DNA of 64,000 bases from Nitrosomonas communis (GTDB lineage Bacteria > Pseudomonadota > Gammaproteobacteria > Burkholderiales > Nitrosomonadaceae). The position numbers and the translations under genes are program-made. Below the pieces are notes generated by a model that saw only the letters and a program-made list of their open reading frames with translations, was not told the origin of the DNA and ran no database searches. Where the stretch lies: NCBI RefSeq assembly GCF_900114745.1, contig NZ_FOUB01000017.1:1-64000 (forward strand). The letters are read 5' to 3'. Each line of letters opens with the position of its first letter. Position 1 is the first letter of the stretch. Shown here piece after piece: positions 38,082-47,487 of the stretch.

Positions 38082-38686
38082 TATTATTCTCCTTTAATGA
38101 ATGGATCCATAAAAAGTAAAATTACATCCTGTTTCTCAACAATTTCTATCTAGCAAAACAGTGTTTTAACAACCCAACTAAATTTATAGTGAAGCCTTAG
38201 AAATAGAGGCAATCCTAATATGAATAGTTGGTCTCTTTAAACCGTGCTTGCCGAATAGATCAGTTAAAATAAAGTGGACTGAAATTTGCCATAAAGCAAA
38301 GGCAAACATCGATCTAATTAGTGCTTACCCGAAAACTTTCAAACCAAATAAAAAATAAAAGGTTGCGCCTAATTTAAAAGTGCAGGCTTATAGGAATTTG
38401 AGAAAAATGAAGATTTTTAGGAATGTCAGTTAAACTAGTACAATTCAATTAATTAACGCCACTCTATCCCAGGCTTTTAGAAATCTCCATTTCATAAACT
38501 ATGGTTAAACTTATCGTTTACTACGGAATAATAGTTTTCGGGTAGACACTAATTAATAATCCAGCTTTATTTGTGGCCATGCTAGGAGATATAAAGTATC
38601 ATGTCAATAATGCAAAAGCATACATTTACACTGTAAATCATTAAGTTACGTGCATCCCAGCAGCCAAGATTAGATAAATAACTTGA
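38082..38686. other. Upstream region of repeat protein B (right arm of inverted duplication)
   Basis: This mirrors 34620-34975 up to about 38640, then runs into the family-2 element. No gene lies here. Confidence 0.65.
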
Positions 38687-38866
38687 GGGCGCCTCTAAAA
38701 ATTCAGAGCTCTAAACAAGACAAGGCGAGAACAAAAAATGTTAACGCAGCATATAACTGATATGTAAGGAAACATTTTTTGTGAACAACGAAGTATTGTG
38801 ACGAGACGGGGTAAGCAGGCAATCCGCGAAGCGGATGCTCGCAAATATGAATTTTTAGAGGTGCCC
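38687..38866. repeat. Miniature element family 2, 180-bp copy
   Basis: GGGCGCCTCTAAAAATTCAG starts it and gaatttttagaggtgccc ends it, flanked by TTGA on both sides (38683-38686, 38867-38870). It has the same interior as the 28719 copy plus about 40 extra bp (gacggggtaagcaggc, then aatccgcgaagcggat, a small hairpin). Confidence 0.88.
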
Positions 38867-39573
38867 TTGATTGACTAATAGATAGAAAACAGTCTTGTTC
38901 ATCGTTAACCATAATAAAACGTAATGGTGATGGTAGAGAAGGATAATCAAAACCATAGTGTAGAGAAACTGTACGAGATATTCACACCCTGCAATGCACC
39001 AAAGTTCTTCGGCAAAAGAAATGTTACGTATAACGCTGGAAAGTCTGCTTGATGAAGACAGTATGAGCATTGTTTTGCCGACGGGAAGGTATCAACCTAT
39101 TTTCCTCATCTGACGAAATCAGAAACTCTGCATATTATTATCACTATTTTTGTGCCCGAAGCTTTTGTGTGATGCCTATGCTTCTAGTCATATTTAGCCT
39201 TAATCAATAATTGACAGGAATTCATTCCTGTATGTTGATATAACTGCACAGTTATTGTTGGGAAAATTCAAGGTTGCGCATAATTCAAATAAATATGTTT
39301 TTTAAAATTCTAACGCAGTTACTAAGCTTTTCAACGGCTTGTTAAAATGTTTAGTCCCACAGTGTGCTGAAGTCATATATAGCGAGTTATCGCCCAATAA
39401 AATTGTATGCAATTGTATTATTGTCTCCCTGTTTTTTATCTCTTAGTATTAATTACGTAATAAAGTTAGGCTAGTTTGATTTATTGCTGCTGGTTTCCCT
39501 TAAGTGACATTTATGAGATTGAATCCCGATTCAATCATTTTATTGTTTATTTACTTTTGCATCTAATTAAACT
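38867..39573. other. Intergenic region upstream of GH114 copy B
   Basis: There is no convincing gene. The last 200 bp match the upstream region of GH114 copy A. A 71-codon minus frame (38855-39070) spans the miniature-element end and was not accepted. Confidence 0.5.
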
Positions 39574-40686
39574 ATGCGCACAAATAATAATGTCATGCAA
39601 ATCATATTGATGATTTTTTTTCTATTGATTAATAGCCTTGCTTTAGCGGATGAACTAAAGTCACCTACTATTTTAGTGACGCAAGATGGCACCAAGGTAT
39701 CCGTTACATGGTCTCCAGTTGCAAATGCCAGTGGCTATCAGTTATTTTATGCACCTTTTCCTTTTACCGGACCAGAAAGTATTAAAAGTGTTGATATGGG
39801 TAACACCACATCTGGTTCAATCGAATTATGGGATGGAGCTGCGTTCATTGTTGCGGCAAAAGCACATAATGATGCGAGTAGCAGCGATTTTTCCAATATT
39901 GAATTATTTATTCTCTCTAAAGCGCCGTTACTTGATCCTGATGCACCACCGATTACCGGTGATTGGTACAAACCACCTGTAGCAACAACCTGGCAATGGC
40001 AACTGAAAGGCGAAGTCAATACAAATTATCCGGTTAAACTTTATGATATTGATCTGTTTAATTCTTCCCCATCCTTGATTAACACACTCAAAGATTCTGG
40101 TAAGAAGGTCATCTGTTATTTCTCGGCAGGTAGTTATGAAGATTCTAGAGAAGATAAAGACAAATTCAAGGCTGCTGAATTGGGTAATACTTTAGTCGAT
40201 AAACCGGATGAGCGATGGCTTGATATTCGTTCACACAATGTAGCGGAGATCATGATCTCACGGTTAAATTTGGCTCTGCTAAAAGGCTGTGATGGCGTGG
40301 AACCGGATAATATGGATGCCTATGCCAATAATTCCGGCTTTGATATAAGCGCCAGGGATCAGCTAGCATTTAATAAATTTATTGCCAATGAAGCACATAA
40401 AAGGGGGTTGGCGGTTGGGCTTAAGAATGATATGGAACAAATTCCTGATTTAATCGATTATTTTGACTTTAGTGTTAATGAGCAATGTCATGAGTTCCAT
40501 GAATGTAACATACTGACCGGCTTTATTATAAACGGCAAACCTGTGTTAAATGCAGAATATCAGCAAAGTTATGTTGATAATCCTGCTGAGCGGCAGACGC
40601 TTTGTGATATTTCGAATGGCACACAATTCAGCACGCTGATTCTGCCTAAAGATTTAGATGATAGTCGGCGATTTAGCTGTTTTTGA
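39574..40686 (+). CDS. GH114 (endo-alpha-1,4-polygalactosaminidase-like) secreted protein, copy B
   Basis: This 370-residue paralogue of 31405-32562 has the same signal peptide (NSLALADE boundary), the same fibronectin-like domain (VSVTWSPVANASGYQLFYAP) and the same GH114 motifs (YDIDLFNSS, ICYFSAGSYED, GCDGVEPDNMDAY, VGLKNDMEQIPDLIDY). The inter-domain linker is shorter than in copy A. It is convergent with the zinc-ribbon PIN-like gene, the arrangement whose remnant also survives after copy A. It probably cleaves an extracellular amino-sugar polymer or remodels the cell's own biofilm matrix. Confidence 0.88.
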   Translation: MRTNNNVMQIILMIFFLLINSLALADELKSPTILVTQDGTKVSVTWSPVANASGYQLFYAPFPFTGPESIKSVDMGNTTSGSIELWDGAAFIVAAKAHNDASSSDFSNIELFILSKAPLLDPDAPPITGDWYKPPVATTWQWQLKGEVNTNYPVKLYDIDLFNSSPSLINTLKDSGKKVICYFSAGSYEDSREDKDKFKAAELGNTLVDKPDERWLDIRSHNVAEIMISRLNLALLKGCDGVEPDNMDAYANNSGFDISARDQLAFNKFIANEAHKRGLAVGLKNDMEQIPDLIDYFDFSVNEQCHEFHECNILTGFIINGKPVLNAEYQQSYVDNPAERQTLCDISNGTQFSTLILPKDLDDSRRFSCF

Positions 40687-40809
40687 AGATGATACTTAAT
40701 ACTGCCTAGCACACTCGTGATACAAGGCACCAACAATTAGATTCTCACAAGCTTGGAGAGGTGGATAGATAATGAAAAAACTAGTCACGCTCTAAGCTTG
40801 TCAGATTAC

Positions 40810-42030
40810 TTAGCAATTATCAAGCCATGTATCGAATTCGCTGTAATTTTCCATGGAAAAGATCTTGCATGGGAATTGCTTCAGTTCATCAGCGACGACC
40901 TCAAGTTTACACAGATTATGCGTATCTTCGTCGGTAATTAACGCATCCACGTAGGGGACAAATGTTGAAATATGATCGATATCGTTTTGACGAGAAAGAC
41001 CATATTTAGTATGGAATTTACTTGGTTTATTGATGATCACTCCGCTTTCGCGGCATTTCCAGAGCAATGCGGCTTCAAGAGCGCTCCTAATCCTGATATA
41101 GGCGCATAAGTTATTGGCTGAATGGTTTTCTAATATTTCCAACCATCGCTTAAGTGTCAATTCCTCATCCAGTCCCTGCACTACTTCTTTAACGATTCGA
41201 TAAAATGGCGCAAGTTCTTTCTGTGCAGGGATCGCTGGAATTCGCCCTGCTTCTAGCTCATTGACAATATGCTCCATCAGAAGATACAGGTCGCGCTGCT
41301 GCCGCCAAGAAGCAATTCCTTGTCGAATATCCTTGCTCCAAAGGGCGCGAACATAACTCAAGCATTCGAAAACATCTCTACAATTGAACGTATTTTCCAA
41401 TTGTCTTTCCAAGACTTCTCGAATCTTTTGATTAACTCCCATCTTTTGATTAACTCCCTCAGGTAGACGTGCTTTATGCTGATGTAAAGATAATTTTAAT
41501 TGCCAGTTGTTTGTAGGCTGAATCCTCACGCCTATCTCAAATTGATGAGGATTCACAAGCCCGATGTCGGCAGTAGGAAAAGAATCGTGGCTCTCCTGAC
41601 TGGTAAGTATTCTTCTCCACTGAGCGATAAATACTTCTTCTGAATTAGGCGAAATGAATCCATTAGCCAGATCATTCTGGAATTGCCAGAGTTTTTCTCT
41701 ATTTTCAACATATTCCTCAGGAATAGCAGCTGTTTCGCGACTATGAATCTCTGAAGTGACTACAAAAATCTTCTGTTGTTGTTTTAATTTTTGCAGCTTA
41801 GAGAAAAGATGCAGTGCATGTTGAGATGCGAGTTTATCAGCTTCAATACAAACAGCCGAAAAAAACCATTGATCCAGATAAATCAATTTTTTGCGAATTG
41901 ATGGGAGCAAAATAGGAAACCATTTTTTACAATGTGAACAAAAACCACGAGTCTTACCGGATTTTTGATCCTGTTTGATATTTTCAATAGGTATAGCATA
42001 ACCGCAGCAAGAACACTCAATTGGAAACAT
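40810..42030 (-). CDS. Zinc-ribbon plus PIN-like domain protein
   Basis: This 406-residue protein begins with a four-cysteine zinc ribbon (CSCCGYAIPIEN, then CSHCKKW, residues about 6-40). A domain follows with PIN-nuclease-like features: a conserved Asp after a hydrophobic strand (KKLIYLDQWFFS), VTSEIHSRE, and, far downstream, VDALITDEDTHNLC with a final strand KIFSMENYSEF. The centre is helical and charged. The PIN assignment rests on the pattern of acidic residues at strand ends and is tentative. There is no antitoxin-like neighbour. A 3' remnant of a second copy lies at 32640-32890. Confidence 0.6.
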   Translation of the reverse strand: MFPIECSCCGYAIPIENIKQDQKSGKTRGFCSHCKKWFPILLPSIRKKLIYLDQWFFSAVCIEADKLASQHALHLFSKLQKLKQQQKIFVVTSEIHSRETAAIPEEYVENREKLWQFQNDLANGFISPNSEEVFIAQWRRILTSQESHDSFPTADIGLVNPHQFEIGVRIQPTNNWQLKLSLHQHKARLPEGVNQKMGVNQKIREVLERQLENTFNCRDVFECLSYVRALWSKDIRQGIASWRQQRDLYLLMEHIVNELEAGRIPAIPAQKELAPFYRIVKEVVQGLDEELTLKRWLEILENHSANNLCAYIRIRSALEAALLWKCRESGVIINKPSKFHTKYGLSRQNDIDHISTFVPYVDALITDEDTHNLCKLEVVADELKQFPCKIFSMENYSEFDTWLDNC

Positions 42031-42116
42031 AGAAATTCTGTATATTGAGAGCCTGAAAGGTATCAGAAACTAAACATTTCAATTAAATAAAGCAATCGAA
42101 ATCATGTTGATTTTTT

Positions 42117-44522
42117 CTAATTTTTACCCTGCTGCTGCAACTGCACATACGACTTACTGATCGCAGTAAGCTCTGCCAGTCGTGCTGCCACCTGGTGATT
42201 GATACTGCCTTCAGGATAGGCTCCGTTAGCATCAGCTTCGCCTGCTGGCACACCAGTCAGCAGGGTAATAGCTTGATCGATATTTTCTACGGCATAGATA
42301 TGAAACTTGCCCGCGGTTGCGGCCTCGACCACATTCTGACGCAACATCAAGTGTTGGACATTGGTACCAGGAATTAATACACCTTGTTTGCCAGTTAAGC
42401 CACGTGCAGCACAGATATCAAAAAATCCTTCAATTTTTTCGTTGACAGCACCAATGGCTTGTGCCTGACCGAGTTGATTAACGGAACCGGTTATCGCCAA
42501 TGACTGGTTAATCGGGACATTCGCCAGATTGGAAAGCAATGCGCACAATTCGGCTAATGACGCGCTATCCCCTTCGACCATGCCATAAGATTGTTCAAAC
42601 GCGAGACTGGCGGACAGTGCCAGCGGCTGATTTTTTGCATAACGTGCAGCAAGAAAAGACGAGAGGATCAACACACCTTTAGAGTGAATCGCTCCTGAAA
42701 GCTTAACTTCACGCTCGATATTGATCAAATCCCCTTTGCCAAACCGGGTCGTGGCGGTGATTCTGGTCGGCTGTGCAAAGGCGAATCCGCCTAGTTCGAT
42801 CACTGAAAGACCATTGACCTGTCCTGTCACCGCACCTTGTGTATCGATCATCAAAGTACCACGCAGAATTGCCTCGTATAATCGGTCTCTCACCCTATCT
42901 TTGCGGTGAATTTGTGAATCGATTGCCTGCTGGACATCACTTGCCTGCACCACCTCATGACCTGCTTCACGCGCCCAATAATCTGCCTCATGCAATAAAT
43001 CGACAATGCTGCGCATATGTATGGAAAGTTTCTTCGAATCGCCCACCAGGCGAGCACTATGTTCGATCACTCTGGCGACTGCATAGCGGTCATACGGTAA
43101 TAACTTCTCTTTACGTGTCAGCGTAGAAATCAATTGTGCGTAAAGCATATGGGATTGTGCATTACGTTCGATCGTCTCTTCGAAATCTGCTGCGACATTG
43201 AACAATTCCTGGAACTCTGGATCATATCTCTGCAACAAGTAATAGAATAAACGATCGCCGAACAGCACAACTTTCACGTCAAGTGAAACCGGCTCTGGCT
43301 CGAGCGATACGGTACTGACGAGGCTGTATAACTGTCCCAGCGATTCGATATGAATTTTGTGCGACTGCAACGCCCGTTTTAATCCTTCCCAGGCAAACGG
43401 CTGCATCAGCACCTTGCGTACATCGAGCAACAAGTATCCTCCATTGGCACGATGCAATGCTCCCGGTTTAATCAGCGTAAAATTGGTAACCAGCGCACCA
43501 AACTGGGCGACATGCTCCACTCGTCCAACCAAATTGCTATAGGTCGGGTTATCCTCACTGATGATCGGCGCACCAGGTTTTTTATGGTTTGAGGCTAGCA
43601 CATTGACCTGGTAATTATTAAATGTCTGGTGAGTGATAACCGTCATGCCAGAAATGTTGACGGATTCATCGGGCTTGCGGAAATCATCCACATGCATGAC
43701 CATGTCCTGTTGCACTGCATCGAGAAAGTCGAGCACGTCAGGTAAATCAGTATAGATTGCGCGCAACTCGTTAATCATGTGCTCGACGATAGAGAGCATG
43801 ATATCGCGATTTAGCTGCTTGATCCGCTCACTACGCTCGCGACGACGCTGGGGCAGATGACTTAGAATTTTTTCTAGATGTGCTTGCAATTCAATAATGG
43901 CGGCTTTTATTCGATCTTTCTCCTCCTGAGGCAATTTTTCATATTCATCTGGAGGTATCACTTCCCGATTATGGCTCGGCGCCAGCGCGAACCCTTCGGG
44001 TGTGCGCAGCAAAACAATCTCTTTTTTCTCAGCTTCTTCTCCTAATTGCTTTATCTCCCGTTCCTGCAGTTCATTAAATTCTTGCTGAATCGCGCTCACC
44101 CTGTTTCGGTATTCTTCGCTCTCAAACTGCGCTGGAATGGCGCTGCGCAAATAATCCACCAGTCGTTCCATGTGCTGCCGCAACTCCTCTCCCCTCCCGG
44201 ATGGGAGCTTGAGCACTTTCGGCTTGTGTGGCTGGGCAAAGTTATTGAGATAGCACCAATCCGACGGTTCAGGCTCCTTGCTTGCTTTTGATTCAAGTAA
44301 TTCCTGGACTAAGCTGCGCTTGCCCATCCCGGACGGACCCAGCACAAAAAGATTATATCCCTCGTGGCGAATACCAGAGCCAAAGCGCACTGCATCCATT
44401 GCACGAGCCTGACCAATGATCTCCGTCAAATCGGTTACTTCTGCCGTAGTCTGAAATGTGAACTGATCGAGGTCACAGGATGAATATAACCGTTGCGGTT
44501 CCAGAGGAAGAATAGTTGTCAT
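42117..44522 (-). CDS. Lon-family ATP-dependent protease (LonB-like, AAA_32 type)
   Basis: This is an 801-residue cytoplasmic protease. An AAA+ module carries Walker A GPSGMGKRS near residue 62, interrupted by a long coiled-coil insertion (about 125-260, EFNELQEREIKQLGEEAEKK). The Lon protease domain at about 560-770 has the catalytic Ser in VEGDSASLAELCALL and Lys in VNEKIEGFFDICAARG. It lacks the Lon N-terminal substrate domain. The family is common in proteobacteria beside LonA and degrades damaged or regulatory proteins. A DnaK homologue follows on the same strand, 142 bp upstream, consistent with protein quality control. Confidence 0.9.
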   Translation of the reverse strand: MTTILPLEPQRLYSSCDLDQFTFQTTAEVTDLTEIIGQARAMDAVRFGSGIRHEGYNLFVLGPSGMGKRSLVQELLESKASKEPEPSDWCYLNNFAQPHKPKVLKLPSGRGEELRQHMERLVDYLRSAIPAQFESEEYRNRVSAIQQEFNELQEREIKQLGEEAEKKEIVLLRTPEGFALAPSHNREVIPPDEYEKLPQEEKDRIKAAIIELQAHLEKILSHLPQRRRERSERIKQLNRDIMLSIVEHMINELRAIYTDLPDVLDFLDAVQQDMVMHVDDFRKPDESVNISGMTVITHQTFNNYQVNVLASNHKKPGAPIISEDNPTYSNLVGRVEHVAQFGALVTNFTLIKPGALHRANGGYLLLDVRKVLMQPFAWEGLKRALQSHKIHIESLGQLYSLVSTVSLEPEPVSLDVKVVLFGDRLFYYLLQRYDPEFQELFNVAADFEETIERNAQSHMLYAQLISTLTRKEKLLPYDRYAVARVIEHSARLVGDSKKLSIHMRSIVDLLHEADYWAREAGHEVVQASDVQQAIDSQIHRKDRVRDRLYEAILRGTLMIDTQGAVTGQVNGLSVIELGGFAFAQPTRITATTRFGKGDLINIEREVKLSGAIHSKGVLILSSFLAARYAKNQPLALSASLAFEQSYGMVEGDSASLAELCALLSNLANVPINQSLAITGSVNQLGQAQAIGAVNEKIEGFFDICAARGLTGKQGVLIPGTNVQHLMLRQNVVEAATAGKFHIYAVENIDQAITLLTGVPAGEADANGAYPEGSINHQVAARLAELTAISKSYVQLQQQGKN

Positions 44523-44663
44523 TGTTCTATAAAGAGATCATATTAAAATAATGCCACCCTGATTAACCAGCCTGAATAGGATGACAACAAATTATCAACA
44601 AAATAGCATATTATTTCACTGCGCGAATGCTCCCCGCCGATAGGCATATCGATCATTTAAAAT

Positions 44664-46559
44664 TTACTTGTTTTCCTGATATTCGGCATCCACTACTTTA
44701 CCTCGAGGGCCCGATCCACTGGGACGTGATTCACCAGGTGAGGTGCCAACATTATGAGGTGGCTCGGATCCTTCCCAGCGTGTTTCTGCATAAGGGCCTC
44801 CTTTGGACGCCTGGCCTGATTGCGCGTAAAGCGTTGCACCCGCTTCCTTAAGCAACTTCTTGAGAGCTTCTGCCCGTTCAGTAGCCAGCGCAACATCCTT
44901 CTTGATGAACGCTTCCTTGGTTTCACGCAAGGATATTTCCAAGCGCTTCTTCAGATCATCAGTCAATTTATCGGCAAAGTTGGCAAGCATCTTCTCTGCC
45001 TCATAGCAGGTTGCATCTGCTGTATTAAGCTTTTCCGCATCTTCACGCCGTTTTTTATCGGCCTCGGCATAATGTGCAGCATCATCCACCATACGTTTCT
45101 TGTCTTCTTCCGACAACCGTGTTGAACCAGTAATACTTATGGATTGAGATTTACCCGTCGCCAGATCTTTCGCTGCAACACTTAGAATACCATTTGAATC
45201 AATATCAAAAGTTACTTCGATCTTCGGTATTCCTCGAGGCGCTGGTGGCAATCCTTCCAGGTTGAATTCGCCCAGGCTCACATTATCCGGTGCCATGGGA
45301 CGCTCTCCCTGAAAGACGTGGATAGTAACACTGGTCTGCATATCAGCCGCCGTGGTAAACGTTTCCGTTTTTTTCACCGGTATGGGGGTATTACGTGCGA
45401 TTAAGGGTGTGGCAATTCCACCTAATGTCTCTACGCCTAATGTGAGAGGTATCACATCTACCAGCACAATGCCGCTCACTTCTCCTGCCAGTACACCGGC
45501 CTGAATCGCTGCACCTGCTGCCACACACTCCATTGGATCAACGCCCAGCTCCGCCTTATGTCCAAAAAGATCCTCAAAATAGGAACGCACTGCCGGCATA
45601 CGCGTTGGCCCTCCCACGAATACGATGCGATCCACCTCGCGCGGACTAATGCCTGCATCATGCATGGCCTGTTCGACCGGGCGACGACAACGCTCAATGA
45701 CCGGTCTTACCAAACGCTCAAGTTCCGTCCGGTTCAAATCCATTTCGAGATGGTGAGGCTCCCCAGCTACTGAGGTCAAATAGGGTAAACTGATATGCGT
45801 GGTCACACTGCTGGTCAATTCGATCTTAGCCGTTTCTGCCGCATCTAGCAAGCGTGCTGCTGCTTTACGGTCAACCCGAATATCCACACCAGTTGCCATT
45901 TGAAAACGCTCTGCCAAGTGCTCGAAAATACATTGATTCATATCCGTGCCACCGAGCTGCGTATCGCCACTGGTTGCTTTCACTTCAAACACGCCCTTGC
46001 CAAATTCCATGATAGTGACATCAAGCGTACCACCACCCAAATCGATCACAACAATGCGCAATTCCTGACCCAGCCGATCCAAGCCATAAGCCAATGAAGC
46101 AGCAGTCGGCTCATTGACTAGACGCACTACCTCGAGGCCAGCAATGCGGCAGGCATCCTTGGTTGCAGCCCGCTGATTGTCGTCAAAATAAGCTGGCACC
46201 GTTACGACCGCTTTTTCTACTGGCTCACCCAGAAAAGCTTCGGCATCACGCTTGATTTTTTGTAATAAAAATGCAGAAAGCTGCTCGGGCGTATATTCAC
46301 GATCTCTGAGACGAATCACCTCACGTTTGCCCATTTTGCGCTTAAAAGCAGTTACCGTCCCTTCAACATTCGCTGCCATCTGCCGCCGCGCAGGCTCACC
46401 CACCAGAATTTGTCCGTCGGTGGTCAACGCTACATAGCTTGGAAATGCTTTGCCGCCGAGACTGACACCTTCAGCGCTGGGAATGATAACGGGACGCCCT
46501 CCGCGCAAGACTGCCGCCGCCGAATTGGAAGTACCCAGATCAATACCGATGATTGCCAT
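44664..46559 (-). CDS. dnaK: Hsp70 chaperone (DnaK paralogue)
   Basis: This 631-residue Hsp70 has a complete ATPase domain ([74 protein letters not shown]), a substrate-binding domain ([27 protein letters not shown]) and a C-terminal tail ending [10 protein letters not shown], like the EEVD-type end of DnaK. There is no grpE or dnaJ alongside, so this is probably a secondary DnaK. An imperfect inverted repeat in the upstream gap was considered and not accepted as a heat-shock operator. An AAGGAGGT ribosome binding site lies upstream. Confidence 0.92.
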   Translation of the reverse strand: MAIIGIDLGTSNSAAAVLRGGRPVIIPSAEGVSLGGKAFPSYVALTTDGQILVGEPARRQMAANVEGTVTAFKRKMGKREVIRLRDREYTPEQLSAFLLQKIKRDAEAFLGEPVEKAVVTVPAYFDDNQRAATKDACRIAGLEVVRLVNEPTAASLAYGLDRLGQELRIVVIDLGGGTLDVTIMEFGKGVFEVKATSGDTQLGGTDMNQCIFEHLAERFQMATGVDIRVDRKAAARLLDAAETAKIELTSSVTTHISLPYLTSVAGEPHHLEMDLNRTELERLVRPVIERCRRPVEQAMHDAGISPREVDRIVFVGGPTRMPAVRSYFEDLFGHKAELGVDPMECVAAGAAIQAGVLAGEVSGIVLVDVIPLTLGVETLGGIATPLIARNTPIPVKKTETFTTAADMQTSVTIHVFQGERPMAPDNVSLGEFNLEGLPPAPRGIPKIEVTFDIDSNGILSVAAKDLATGKSQSISITGSTRLSEEDKKRMVDDAAHYAEADKKRREDAEKLNTADATCYEAEKMLANFADKLTDDLKKRLEISLRETKEAFIKKDVALATERAEALKKLLKEAGATLYAQSGQASKGGPYAETRWEGSEPPHNVGTSPGESRPSGSGPRGKVVDAEYQENK

Positions 46560-46777
46560 ATGACCTCCTTCGTATCTAATTCAATTCAGTAATAAAAGAT
46601 AGATGCGCTATAACCTCATGATACTTCATCCAACCACATTGTTAAGTGTTGACAGCACTAATAACACAATACCTCTCAACGACCACAACGCACACTGCTG
46701 ACAATTTGGATTGTCAGATCGGAGGATAAAATCTATCGATTTATTTAAGCGATGCAGTTACCAACATAACTACATAA
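46560..46777. other. Upstream region of the dnaK paralogue
   Basis: There is no gene. It contains the dnaK promoter region. No convincing heat-shock (-35 CTTGAA type) promoter was identified. Confidence 0.4.
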
Positions 46778-46876
46778 TTCCACTCCAAATCAAAAATGAC
46801 GCGAAGGCAAGCCGCAGACAGTATACATAACACGGCAAGGTGAACCCGACAAAGTCAGTTTTGATTTAGAATGGAA
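46778..46876. repeat. Miniature element family 1, copy 9
   Basis: This is a 99-bp copy in reverse orientation (TTCCACTCCAAATCAAAAA to TTTGATTTAGAATGGAA), flanked by TAA at 46775-46777 and 46877-46879. It ends 9 bp from the stop codon of the DUF488 gene. Confidence 0.93.
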
Positions 46877-46885
46877 TAAAACCTG

Positions 46886-47236
46886 TTATTTTATCTTTTC
46901 TTCAAGATACTCCTTCAATGCAACGGCATTATTGTAATCGGGTTCTCGCGAACTGTAGATCAAGGTGACCGTTCCATGATGGGCAGCGGTAAGAAGGGGT
47001 TTCCATATTTCTGGCCTGGAATCTAATTCAGCGAAATATCGTTTACGAAAATCATCCCATTTCTTCGGGTCGTGAGCAAACCATCGGCGTAGATCATGGC
47101 TGGGTCCAATATCCTTCAGCCATTCATCTATTTTCAAGTCGGTCTTTCTGATACCACGTGGCCACAGGCGCTCCACCAGAAAGCGAAGACCATCAGTGGT
47201 TTCTGCTGCCTCATACACACGCTTCACCTTGATCAT
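46886..47236 (-). CDS. DUF488 family protein (YeaO-like)
   Basis: This 116-residue protein matches the DUF488/YeaO group: RFLVERLWPRGIRKTDLKID then WLKDIGPS, LRRWFAHDPKKWDDFRKRYF, VTLIYSSREPDYNNAVALKE. The strict RLWPRG and HDP motifs are present. Biochemical function is not settled. It stands alone between the dnaK paralogue and transketolase, with a miniature element immediately after its stop. An SD (GGAGATTGAG) precedes the ATG. Confidence 0.88.
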   Translation of the reverse strand: MIKVKRVYEAAETTDGLRFLVERLWPRGIRKTDLKIDEWLKDIGPSHDLRRWFAHDPKKWDDFRKRYFAELDSRPEIWKPLLTAAHHGTVTLIYSSREPDYNNAVALKEYLEEKIK

Positions 47237-47487
47237 TTCTCAATCTCCTGATGATGGGCGCAAAGAAGAGCGATCGGTCATCAACCGTTTCTTCAGAAAG
47301 CAGGTTAATTTTTTCAAAACTTCATAGAACGCCTCTACATCATTATTGTGCAATTCACAGAATACCTTAACGTAATCATCCTATAGAACGTTATCATCAT
47401 ACACTGGAGGCTCTGCACACGCGGCACAACGACATGATCTTGCAAATTCACGGCAACAAAATGAATATGAAGGAGCCATTTCGAAGT
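47237..47487. other. Spacer between DUF488 and transketolase
   Basis: No gene was recognised. Short stem-loops are possible but none is convincing as a terminator. Confidence 0.4.

Noticed and set aside
37337-38153. Several open frames across repeat protein B on both strands
   Set aside because: All are shadows of the periodic coding repeat; only the frame with the conserved C-terminal domain is supported.
46642-46661. CIRCE-like inverted repeat upstream of dnaK
   Set aside because: ttaagtgttgacagcactaa has imperfect arms and lacks the nine-base spacer of CIRCE, so it is not called an operator.
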